From an uncultured euryarchaeote (GTDB taxonomy: Archaea; Thermoplasmatota; Poseidoniia; Poseidoniales; Thalassarchaeaceae), in contig CALCEF010000306.1 in the NCBI GenBank assembly GCA_937901365.1, positions 1-8,431 on the forward strand: DNA of 8,431 nucleotides, in the 5' to 3' direction. The notes below the pieces were generated by a model. The model worked only from the letters and a program-made list of their open reading frames with translations. It had not been told where the DNA came from and did not search any database. Positions 1-6,433 of the stretch are shown in pieces; position 1 is the first letter of the stretch, and each line of letters starts with the position of its first letter. A program made the position numbers and the translations under genes.

Positions 1-986
1 CATTTGGTAAGGAATGGGCAGAGTATTGCGGAGCACTTTCAGGCACCCCCTGCAGTAATGGATCTGTTGCCCTCATCGCAGCACTTCATTCACTCGATGT
101 TGGCCACGGGGACGAAGTCATCGTCCCAAGTCATACGTACATCGCGAGCGCGACCTGCATCTCGCTGGTTGGAGCAACCCCGGTCTTCGTTGAAATAGAG
201 GAAGATTACTACACCCTAGACAAAGATGCGGTTGAAGCCGCAATCACACCTCAAACCAAAGCCATCATCGGTGTACACCTGTATGGTCAACCAATCGCCC
301 CAGGGGTCTTTGAATTGGCCAAGGAAAGAGGCATCCCCATCATTGAGGATTCCGCCCAAGCACATGGAACATCATTGAATGGAAAGCGTGCAGGATCCTT
401 TGGTGACATTGCAACATTCTCATTTTTCCCTAGCAAGAACATGGCAGTTGGTGGAGATGGTGGCGCAATTCTCACCAATCGCGAAGACCTCGTTCAACGA
501 GTCTCGACCTTCATTGATCATGGACGCTCAGACAAATATCGAAACGATGTACTCGGGACAAACTTCCGCCTCTCTGAGATTCAGTGCGGTGTAGGTCGAA
601 TCCAACTCAAACACCTCGATGGTTGGGTTGAGCGAAGAAACGAAATCGCTGCAAGATATTCAGCAGCATTTGCTGAACTGAGTCACCTCAAAATTCCAAA
701 GGTTCGCGAGGGTGCCGTTCACGCATGGCACCAGTATGTCGTTCGGGTCGGCGACAGAGAATCCTTCCAAGCGCACATGAATTCCATGAACATCTCAACA
801 GGTATTCATTACCCAATTCCTTGCCATTTACAGCCCGTGTATTCTGATCATCCACAGGGTCAGCGCGGCTCACTTGAGTATACAGAATCGGTATGTGATG
901 ACATCGTCAGCATCCCTGTGATGCCATTGTTGACCGATGATGAAGTCCAACGCGTAATCGATGCAGTGACAAGTTGGGTCCCCTGA
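1..986 (+). CDS. DegT/DnrJ/EryC1/StrS (WbpE/WlbC-like) PLP-dependent sugar aminotransferase, N-terminus missing
   Basis: This is a 5'-partial gene; the first whole codon is at 3 and the TGA stop is at 984-986, giving 327 visible residues. Family members are about 360-380 residues, so some 35-50 are cut off at the left edge. Visible hallmarks are 'SNGSVAL' near the start (cofactor phosphate binding), 'PSHTYIASA', the 'EDSAQAHG' motif (Asp at fragment residue 116, expected to contact the PLP ring nitrogen), 'SFFPSKN' with the Schiff-base lysine at fragment residue 145 (codon 435-437), and 'GTNFRLSEIQ'. The family transfers an amino group from glutamate to a keto group of a nucleotide-linked sugar in the cytoplasm. 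With the WbpD-like acetyltransferase and WbpB-like dehydrogenase nearby, the likeliest substrate is a UDP-3-keto-GlcNAc(A), as for WbpE/WlbC; other keto-sugars are possible. Family assignment is firm, substrate is inferred. Its stop lies 1 nt from the stop of the convergent CYTH gene. Confidence 0.93.
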   Translation, partial: FGKEWAEYCGALSGTPCSNGSVALIAALHSLDVGHGDEVIVPSHTYIASATCISLVGATPVFVEIEEDYYTLDKDAVEAAITPQTKAIIGVHLYGQPIAPGVFELAKERGIPIIEDSAQAHGTSLNGKRAGSFGDIATFSFFPSKNMAVGGDGGAILTNREDLVQRVSTFIDHGRSDKYRNDVLGTNFRLSEIQCGVGRIQLKHLDGWVERRNEIAARYSAAFAELSHLKIPKVREGAVHAWHQYVVRVGDRESFQAHMNSMNISTGIHYPIPCHLQPVYSDHPQGQRGSLEYTESVCDDIVSIPVMPLLTDDEVQRVIDAVTSWVP

Positions 987-987
987 C

Positions 988-1578
988 TTACAATTCGTCA
1001 CACCAATCACACCACGGGTCGCGAGCCAGTGAACCATTTCCAAATCGATCATCGTTGGTAACATCTGACCCCAACCACTCTGGGCGAACAAATTCAAAAT
1101 CAGCTGACGGCACCTCAAGCTCCGCCATTACCAATCCATGATTGTCTCCCTCAAAGACATCAATTTCCCAACATAACCCCTCTTCAGAAGGCACCTCATA
1201 ACGGGTCTTCATCACATAGGGGAACCTGAATGAAGTCACAAGATCCCGCACATCTTCTACCATCACCTCGAATTCCCATTCTGCCCGTGAGTAATCGACC
1301 ATCGGCCCCTTCACAGTGACAAAGGCAGAATTCCCAACCAACCGGACCCTTGGTGTGATGTTAGCGTCTTCAATCAAATCAGATAATTGTCGGATTACAT
1401 CCATCGGCAAATTTCTGACAAGAATTCTCTCTTCTAAGCAGAGATGATTGTTCTCGATCTGAATTTTCCATTTAGGGAGGTAGCATTGAATGATTTTCGA
1501 ACCCCGGCCGAGCGGCGGTAGGACAGCCGGATCAGGCACGAAGAATCGATATTCAATCTCGATTCCATCACCGGACAT
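988..1578 (-). CDS. CYTH-domain (triphosphate tunnel metalloenzyme-like) protein
   Basis: 196 residues spanning one CYTH domain. Conserved strands are seen in order: 'EIEYRFFV' (residues 7-14), 'QCYL' (31-34), 'RVRL' (77-80), 'FVTVKG' (86-91), 'EWEFEV' (100-105), 'KTRYEV' (124-129), 'WEIDVFEG' (137-144), 'AELEV' (152-156) and 'PEWLGSDVT' near the C-terminus. These match the bacterial NeuTTM/YgiF-type subgroup, whose characterised members hydrolyse tripolyphosphate or other triphosphates with a divalent metal inside a beta-tunnel. Two oddities: the N-terminal ExExK signature reads E7-I-E9-Y-R11, with Arg for Lys, and about 30 extra residues (35-70, partly helical-looking) separate 'CYL' from 'RVRL'. 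Most other charged tunnel residues are kept, so activity is plausible but unproven. The gene is convergent with the aminotransferase and divergent from the acetyltransferase 77 nt away. The ATG at 1578 sits directly before the conserved first strand. No clear Shine-Dalgarno site is seen. Confidence 0.85.
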   Translation of the reverse strand: MSGDGIEIEYRFFVPDPAVLPPLGRGSKIIQCYLPKWKIQIENNHLCLEERILVRNLPMDVIRQLSDLIEDANITPRVRLVGNSAFVTVKGPMVDYSRAEWEFEVMVEDVRDLVTSFRFPYVMKTRYEVPSEEGLCWEIDVFEGDNHGLVMAELEVPSADFEFVRPEWLGSDVTNDDRFGNGSLARDPWCDWCDEL

Positions 1579-1655
1579 GAACCTGGTTTTTCACGACAGG
1601 CCTTGAGCATGATGCAACCGACCCATTCAAGCGAGAGATTCGCCACGCCTTACAC

Positions 1656-2111
1656 ATGGGCGAGCCCCGAATCCACAAGAACGGCATCGTCGATGTTGAG
1701 TTTGGCGATGACGTCACATTGGTCGAACCAGTCAACCTCTATGGATGCACATTGGGCGACAACGTGTTCGTAGGCCCCTTCGTGGAAATCCAACGCCGCG
1801 TCTCCATTGGTGCGCGCACACGCGTGCAAAGTCACGCCTTCATTTGCGAACTCGTGACCATTGGTGAGGACTGCTTCATCAGTCACGGTGCGATGTTCAT
1901 CAACGACCCATTCCGAATCGGCGGCCCCGCTCGCGGCGATCAAACCCAGTGGAAAGAAACCACCATCGGCAACCGAGTGAGCATCGGCACGAATGCCACC
2001 ATCATGCCTGTCCGCATCTGCGACGATGTCGTGATTGGAGCGGGCAGCGTAGTAACCAAAGATATCACAGAGCCGGGCACATATGCAGGTAACCCTGCTC
2101 GCAAAATGTGA
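1656..2111 (+). CDS. WbpD/WlbB-like left-handed beta-helix sugar N-acetyltransferase
   Basis: 151 residues, almost all hexapeptide-repeat beta-helix. Repeats such as 'LGDNVFVGP', 'VSIGARTRV', 'VTIGEDCFI' and 'VVIGAGSVV' run through the protein, which ends with the typical 'PGTYAGNPARKM' tail. The loop 'HGAMFINDPF' (residues 77-86) corresponds to the 'xxxFTNxxxP' loop of WlbB/WbpD, with Asn83 at the position of an active-site Asn. The family acetylates the 3-amino group of a UDP-amino-sugar using acetyl-CoA, and acts as a trimer in the cytoplasm. Length matches the short version of the family (about 150-195). The aminotransferase at the left edge and the dehydrogenase at 6434-7465 supply the preceding two steps. 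The ATG at 1656 is the first in frame; no Shine-Dalgarno site precedes it, so leaderless initiation is possible. Related enzymes acetylate dTDP-3-amino-deoxyhexoses (FdtC/QdtC type), so the exact sugar is uncertain. Confidence 0.88.
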   Translation: MGEPRIHKNGIVDVEFGDDVTLVEPVNLYGCTLGDNVFVGPFVEIQRRVSIGARTRVQSHAFICELVTIGEDCFISHGAMFINDPFRIGGPARGDQTQWKETTIGNRVSIGTNATIMPVRICDDVVIGAGSVVTKDITEPGTYAGNPARKM

Positions 2112-2150
2112 ACCCTCTCAATAATCCCTGAATCTTGGACCAACCTCATA

Positions 2151-4040
2151 TCAGGCGTTTTCAAGACACACCGGATGCGTGCATTCCGGAACTTCGTAAT
2201 ATTGTCGAGTATCAGGGTCGAAGACATCGATTTGCAAGGTAGATCCAGCATTATTGACAGTCACAATGGTCGATGCAGAAGATGGCAAATAATCCTCACC
2301 AGTGCTCATCAAACTCAGCCGGATTGTGTGGCCAGCAGGCACTTCAACATCCATCGGGAAGAATTCCATTAGCGCCGTAATTTCTTCAAACGGAGCCGCC
2401 CAAGTTTGCTCATCAGTTCCACCTGCGTGATACCTCAAATCCATGATGGCATGACCGATGTGAATGCACGAAGCCCCATCACAATCTTCCAATATAGCGT
2501 AAATTTGTCCACCAACCGTCATGGTATTCACATTGACATGAAGCCTTGGCAGGCCACCAAAATACAGGGCTTCTTCCAACGGCGGAGTTTCGTATACAGG
2601 GCCGGTATTCGCATCAGGAGGAATGGTGTTGGGTCCACCAGCCGCAGCAAGTTCAGCGCTGCCCAATTCCCACAAGATCTCAGTGGTTTCAGTCATAGGA
2701 TATCGCTCTTCCAAACGCCATTCTCCTCGATTGGATTGGATTTCAACTCCCAGCCATGGTTTTGGCCCCTCATCTTTCAGATAGTAAGTAAACCACTCGA
2801 ACAAATCCTGCATCCAGTCCATCCGAACCATCTCGGGATATGCCTCAATGCCTCGACCCACACCACTTCGGTCAAACATGATGTCTGGCCGGTCAGGATA
2901 ATCGTGATCCCATTGTCCAAACAGCCCCTTCGCTTCGATTCCATGATCGTAGAGTAGGTTGATTGTTGGGACAGCCATATGAGGGTCAACATTCCAATCA
3001 TGCATGCCTTGGATTAGATACACACTGCCATTGTAATTGTCTAGAACTCGATCAAGGAAATACCGCTCAGCCCAGTAACTTCCGGCGGCTTCGCCACCCC
3101 ACATGTATGCAGCAACACCTGTACCCGGGCCGATGATGTAGTCTGGGCATGCATTTTGCAAATCCTCCGAATCTCCATCTAATCCATAACTTCCGTAAAC
3201 ACCGTTGTGCATGATTGGTGCGCGAGCTTCACTACTGCCATTTCTCCACATCAATTCCATGACGCCAATCAGTCCAGAAATGGGGACGATTGTCGCAAGG
3301 TGTTCATTCCCAAACATCGCACCTTGCCAAGGCGTGCTACCGTCGTATGATTTCCCAATCATTCCGACCTTGCCATTGCTCCATTCCTGTGATCCCAACC
3401 ATGTGACAGCAGCATCCACGCCGAGTTGTTCAGCGTTACCCATCAGGTCCATACAATGGTTTGAACGACCCGTACCCATTACCGATACTTGCGCGAACGC
3501 AAAACCATGCGGCACGATTTGTTCAATGATCATTTGACCGAGCCAAGTCCCCGGTTCTTCAATCCCAGGAGTACTCACAGATGATTCATCGAAATACGGT
3601 CCGAATTCAGCGATGACCGGCACCGTCGTTCCATTGGGGACCATCGGAATCCAAACGGCCAGACTCACTTTTCCATTGGGCGCTGCACCACCCTCCTCGA
3701 TGGGTAAATCAAATTCAACAAAGTGGTGTGTTCCACTCCAAAGGCTCTCGCCATTCGGGCCAGTGAATGAACCATTTTCAAGGACATACGAATGTGTGTC
3801 ATCGGTCACGAAATCGACGAGATGGCGTTCCCAAATGGGAGGGTAATCTCCGGAGCGATCTCCAGCGATATGACTTTGCAGTGATGATACGAAGATCTGA
3901 CTCAACAGTAAACCGACGATCGCAACCGCCACCAATCCCCCCATTATCAGCCGACGTCGGCCTAATCGAGCCCACCCTCTGCGGGCTACAAATTCAACCG
4001 CGTCAGAGATGATGACCGCATCGAGAACTTCGTCGACCAT
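2151..4040 (-). CDS. Membrane-anchored CocE/NonD (peptidase S15, X-Pro dipeptidyl-peptidase-like) hydrolase
   Basis: 629 residues from the ATG at 4040. An N-terminal arginine-rich stretch (about residues 19-30) precedes one hydrophobic segment ('GGLVAVAIVGLLLSQIF', about 34-50), which suggests a signal anchor with the catalytic part outside the cell. The alpha/beta-hydrolase core shows 'GTGRS' (about 189-193), the nucleophile elbow 'GKSYDG' with Ser231, 'GMHDWN' with Asp348, and 'GQWDHDYP' with His379. This is the Ser-Asp-His order and spacing of cocaine esterase and X-Pro dipeptidyl peptidases. The last ~130 residues look like the S15 C-terminal jelly-roll ('VEVPAGHTIRLSLMSTG'). Six cysteines (196, 298, 520, 525, 620, 625) all lie in the exported part and may form disulfides. 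A GTG at 4073 would add 11 residues but has no support; the ATG at 4040 follows 'AGGGGTAGC'. Substrate may be peptides or esters and cannot be told from sequence. The gene is preceded by 108 nt without coding, downstream of the kinase on the same strand. Confidence 0.9.
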   Translation of the reverse strand: MVDEVLDAVIISDAVEFVARRGWARLGRRRLIMGGLVAVAIVGLLLSQIFVSSLQSHIAGDRSGDYPPIWERHLVDFVTDDTHSYVLENGSFTGPNGESLWSGTHHFVEFDLPIEEGGAAPNGKVSLAVWIPMVPNGTTVPVIAEFGPYFDESSVSTPGIEEPGTWLGQMIIEQIVPHGFAFAQVSVMGTGRSNHCMDLMGNAEQLGVDAAVTWLGSQEWSNGKVGMIGKSYDGSTPWQGAMFGNEHLATIVPISGLIGVMELMWRNGSSEARAPIMHNGVYGSYGLDGDSEDLQNACPDYIIGPGTGVAAYMWGGEAAGSYWAERYFLDRVLDNYNGSVYLIQGMHDWNVDPHMAVPTINLLYDHGIEAKGLFGQWDHDYPDRPDIMFDRSGVGRGIEAYPEMVRMDWMQDLFEWFTYYLKDEGPKPWLGVEIQSNRGEWRLEERYPMTETTEILWELGSAELAAAGGPNTIPPDANTGPVYETPPLEEALYFGGLPRLHVNVNTMTVGGQIYAILEDCDGASCIHIGHAIMDLRYHAGGTDEQTWAAPFEEITALMEFFPMDVEVPAGHTIRLSLMSTGEDYLPSSASTIVTVNNAGSTLQIDVFDPDTRQYYEVPECTHPVCLENA

Positions 4041-4148
4041 GCTACCCCTTGACCTTACGTGGCACACACCCACACATCAGGCTAACGACTAGACATCCAA
4101 CCTAGAGAGCGGCCACACCCACAGAAACCCAGCCCGTAAGATGTAGCA
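4041..4148. other. 108-nt intergenic spacer between kinase and exported hydrolase genes
   Basis: This is the longest gap in the window and lies between two minus-strand genes. It probably holds the hydrolase promoter and the end of the glycosyltransferase-kinase transcript. I see no clear TATA box, T-rich terminator, or convincing inverted repeat. Confidence 0.4.
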
Positions 4149-5066
4149 TCAGAAAGGCAACGGCTTGTCCAATCGCTCAGCCATTTCCACATATCGATTG
4201 GTGTGTTCAGTTCCGGGAACGTGAATCACAAATTGCCAATAGCGCCAGGCTGCAACAGCGAGCACCGCAAATCGATGCAAGTCAGGAAGTGCTGAACGTT
4301 CAGCATCTGTCAAAGGTCGAACCGACTCATATCCGGCCAACAATGCATCCCATAATTCGGGAACGGGCAAACCATCTTTCCAACCAAATCCAACATAGGT
4401 AGTTACCAGATCCATCGCCAATGTTTCGATACAAATTTCTTCAAAATCGAGCAGCGCGAGAACTTCACCCTCTCGCCCAATCACATTATCAGGATACAGA
4501 TCACCATGAATGATGCCCGTGGGCAAATCATCTGGGATGCTTCGCTTGAGACGACGACTTTCTTCTTCCAATAGGTGGAGAAAAGGAGTCATTGATCCAT
4601 TTTCATGTGCCTCATTCACCATTTTATCCCAAAGGGTATATCCAATCGCGAATGTGGTCGAAATACTCTCGTGAATGGGAACCTCATGCATTTTCGCCTG
4701 TGCTTTGCCCAGTTCGAAAAGCGAAGAAACATCCGAAGGCAGCCAACCCCCTTCAATAAACGGCATCAACATCCAAGCCTGATTATCCTTCACAAGCATC
4801 CGCAAACCCCCCTCCAACAGTATCGGAGCGGGCGTAAGCACGCCGTGTTCAGCCAGCCAACATGTATGTTGGATAATCTGCTCCACTTCATCTGGTGGTC
4901 TTTCATCCCAGACTTTCAGAACGAGTTTTGTTCCATCATCTAGCGTGAGCAGATAGTTCGAATTGGCCCACCCACCGGCAAGCGGCTCCATTTTATTGAG
5001 TGGAGACACTCCAGCTGCTGCTAACAACCACGCAGCCTCTTCGACACTCACATCAGTATACGCCAT
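4149..5066 (-). CDS. ThrB-like / aminoglycoside phosphotransferase-family small-molecule kinase
   Basis: 305 residues with the protein-kinase-like fold of the APH/choline kinase/homoserine kinase II superfamily. The N-lobe has 'GGWANSNYLL' (31-40, glycine-rich loop position) and 'LVLKVW' with Lys51, expected to bind ATP phosphates. The catalytic loop is 'GIIHGDLYPDNV' (His187, Asp189 as likely base, Asn194), followed by the metal-binding 'LLDFEE' (Asp207). The downstream 'METLAxDL'-like segment ('IETLAMDL') is typical of ThrB-type proteins (COG2334). The family phosphorylates hydroxyls on homoserine, choline, aminoglycosides, sugars and others. The start lies 10 nt after the glycosyltransferase stop and carries its own Shine-Dalgarno site, so the two are probably co-transcribed. 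That context favours a sugar or glycan-linked substrate over threonine biosynthesis, but this is inference and homoserine kinase cannot be excluded. Confidence 0.85.
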   Translation of the reverse strand: MAYTDVSVEEAAWLLAAAGVSPLNKMEPLAGGWANSNYLLTLDDGTKLVLKVWDERPPDEVEQIIQHTCWLAEHGVLTPAPILLEGGLRMLVKDNQAWMLMPFIEGGWLPSDVSSLFELGKAQAKMHEVPIHESISTTFAIGYTLWDKMVNEAHENGSMTPFLHLLEEESRRLKRSIPDDLPTGIIHGDLYPDNVIGREGEVLALLDFEEICIETLAMDLVTTYVGFGWKDGLPVPELWDALLAGYESVRPLTDAERSALPDLHRFAVLAVAAWRYWQFVIHVPGTEHTNRYVEMAERLDKPLPF

Positions 5067-5071
5067 TCAAA

Positions 5072-5076
5072 CACCT
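5072..5076 (-). promoter_or_regulatory. Shine-Dalgarno site of the kinase gene
   Basis: On the minus strand the sequence between the glycosyltransferase stop and the kinase ATG reads TGA-AGGTG-TTTGA-ATG. AGGTG matches the core of the archaeal GGAGGTGAT consensus and sits 5 nt before the ATG. It fixes the kinase start at 5066 and suggests re-initiation on a shared glycosyltransferase-kinase transcript. Confidence 0.6.
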
Positions 5077-6333
5077 TCACAATTTGAGTGCATCACGGAT
5101 GGCACTTCGGAACATTGCAATCGAACGTCGATGATCGACAACTCCTGCGTGCGCTTTCGCCTTGACTCCATACTCTTCCCGATTTTCATAAGTGTCTTTG
5201 ATTGCAGCCACCCAAGCATCCAAATCACCATCTCTTGGAACTACAATACCCCCCTCGCCTACGGCTTCGGGTTGACTTCCAATATCAATCGTTACAGATG
5301 GAACACCAAAGAGTCCAGCCTCGTTGATGACGCGGCCCCATGAACCCGTACTCGATACGGTAAGGACATGCACATCACAACCGGAGAACACCTCCTCCAC
5401 CGATGTATGACCTCTCCAAGTTGCATTATCGAACTCCCCGAGTGCTTCAGCATAGGAACCTCCTCCGTACACATCGACACGCGCATCTGGCCAAACCTCT
5501 TGCATATGCGGCAACAATCGATTGTAGAACTCGAATCCTTTCTCAGGAGTGACGCCCACGACAGCAATTCTTGGCACAGCACCATCGTTCCTTTCGACCC
5601 TTGCAGTCAACCCTGCAAGGCGACGCTGTGAAACCTCTTCGACACTACCGAACCGCTCAGCGTAATTCACTGGAAGCGGCACGTGTTCACCATATTGGAG
5701 ATTGAATACACCATTTATCTGTTTGAGCAACCCCTGTCCAGCACCACATACCGCCGCCGCCCCTTCCAGAGATTCTCGATAGATTCTGGGGTGATTGAAT
5801 TGCAACTCATCACGAACAAAGACGAGATATGGGATTCCAGCAGCGGTGAAAGCCCTAGCTGCTCCTGCAGACCAATGAAGTTGAGTGACACCCAGCAATT
5901 GTTCACCACTCTCTTCTGCCATCTTCTTTTCAGATGCTAAGAATGGATTCAACCACTTTGCAAATGCACGACTTCTCTTGAGAAGATGCTGTTGCTCAAA
6001 CCATAACTGATTGCGACCGGTTTTCTTGTTGCGTAATCGCCAGGACAAACCAGACCACAAATCTTCAACAGGAATATTGCAAACCTCTCGCTCCAATCCA
6101 CTATCGAGTGTTAAATTGGTCACATCGCCTCGCATTGAACTCTGGAAGACCTTAACGGACCAACCATTTGCATCTTCAACACCACTCTCGTCCTCAAGGG
6201 GTGTGTAATCGGGAGCGTCCTCGATGTATGGCCCATCCCAAATCACTCCTTTCAGGAGTGTTGCCAGAGACATTTCAGCCCCACCAGCAGGGGGGTCAAG
6301 GTCCCGAACTGCTGCCAGAATGCGGACACCCAT
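5077..6333 (-). CDS. GT-B fold glycosyltransferase (GT4-like)
   Basis: 418 residues from the ATG at 6333. The N-terminal domain opens with a beta strand and the loop 'DPPAGGAEMSL' (13-23), the GGxE motif seen in GT4-type enzymes. The middle (about 85-250) is less conserved and contains 'VFVRDELQFNHP' (171-182). The C-terminal donor-binding domain is recognisable: 'VVGVTPEKGFEF' (258-269), 'VYGGG', 'WRGHTSVEEVFSGCDVHVL' (306-324), then 'INEAGLFGVPSV' (336-347) with Glu338 and 'SQPEAVGEGG' (353-362), the usual site for contacts to the nucleotide-sugar. No membrane segment is seen, so it is a cytoplasmic or peripheral enzyme. It presumably adds a sugar, possibly the amino-sugar made by the neighbouring enzymes, to a lipid- or protein-linked glycan. 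Donor and acceptor are not determinable. An ATG 10 codons upstream (6363) exists, but the extra residues precede the natural first strand 'MGVRILAAVRD', so 6333 is preferred. Confidence 0.85.
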   Translation of the reverse strand: MGVRILAAVRDLDPPAGGAEMSLATLLKGVIWDGPYIEDAPDYTPLEDESGVEDANGWSVKVFQSSMRGDVTNLTLDSGLEREVCNIPVEDLWSGLSWRLRNKKTGRNQLWFEQQHLLKRSRAFAKWLNPFLASEKKMAEESGEQLLGVTQLHWSAGAARAFTAAGIPYLVFVRDELQFNHPRIYRESLEGAAAVCGAGQGLLKQINGVFNLQYGEHVPLPVNYAERFGSVEEVSQRRLAGLTARVERNDGAVPRIAVVGVTPEKGFEFYNRLLPHMQEVWPDARVDVYGGGSYAEALGEFDNATWRGHTSVEEVFSGCDVHVLTVSSTGSWGRVINEAGLFGVPSVTIDIGSQPEAVGEGGIVVPRDGDLDAWVAAIKDTYENREEYGVKAKAHAGVVDHRRSIAMFRSAIRDALKL

Positions 6334-6372
6334 GACGAGGGCGGTAAGTCTCAACCACATCAAATCGCCCCA

Positions 6373-6388
6373 TGTTCGCAGCCGAACA
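6373..6388. promoter_or_regulatory. Perfect 6-4-6 dyad in the divergent intergenic region (candidate operator)
   Basis: TGTTCG-CAGC-CGAACA is a perfect inverted repeat, centred about 47 nt from the glycosyltransferase ATG (6333) and about 53 nt from the oxidoreductase ATG (6434). Its central position between two divergent genes of one pathway suits a dimeric repressor or activator. No regulator is encoded nearby and no convincing TATA box was found, so the function is a guess. Confidence 0.3.
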
Positions 6389-6419
6389 AGCCACAGTCGA
6401 CACCGTCATGAACAAGACC

Positions 6420-6424
6420 GAGGT
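6420..6424 (+). promoter_or_regulatory. Shine-Dalgarno-like site of the oxidoreductase gene
   Basis: GAGGT lies 9 nt before the ATG at 6434 and matches five bases of the archaeal GGAGGTGAT consensus. Together with the Rossmann strand that begins at the second codon, it decides the start at 6434. The upstream in-frame ATG at 6224 would overlap the opposite-strand glycosyltransferase by about 110 nt. Confidence 0.45.
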
Positions 6425-6433
6425 CGCGCGTCC

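Noticed and set aside
2406..2957. 183-codon open frame on the plus strand
   Set aside because: It lies entirely opposite the S15-family hydrolase, whose catalytic motifs make that strand the coding one; the product has no recognisable motifs.
4041..4073. Longer hydrolase start at a GTG (4073)
   Set aside because: It adds 11 residues with no family support. The ATG at 4040 has a purine-rich stretch just upstream and gives a normal signal-anchor N-terminus.
4082..4105. CTAG...CTAG short repeat in the spacer upstream of the hydrolase gene
   Set aside because: Only 4 bp are paired and the flanks do not extend the symmetry, so it is within chance.
6346..6370. TTTGAT as a weak TATA box about 26 nt before the glycosyltransferase ATG (minus strand)
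   Set aside because: The match to an archaeal TATA element is poor and no second example in the window supports a leaderless promoter with this spacing.
6224..6433. Upstream in-frame ATG for the oxidoreductase
   Set aside because: The extra 70 residues are arginine/serine-rich, overlap the opposite-strand glycosyltransferase, and precede a Rossmann strand that begins right after the ATG at 6434.
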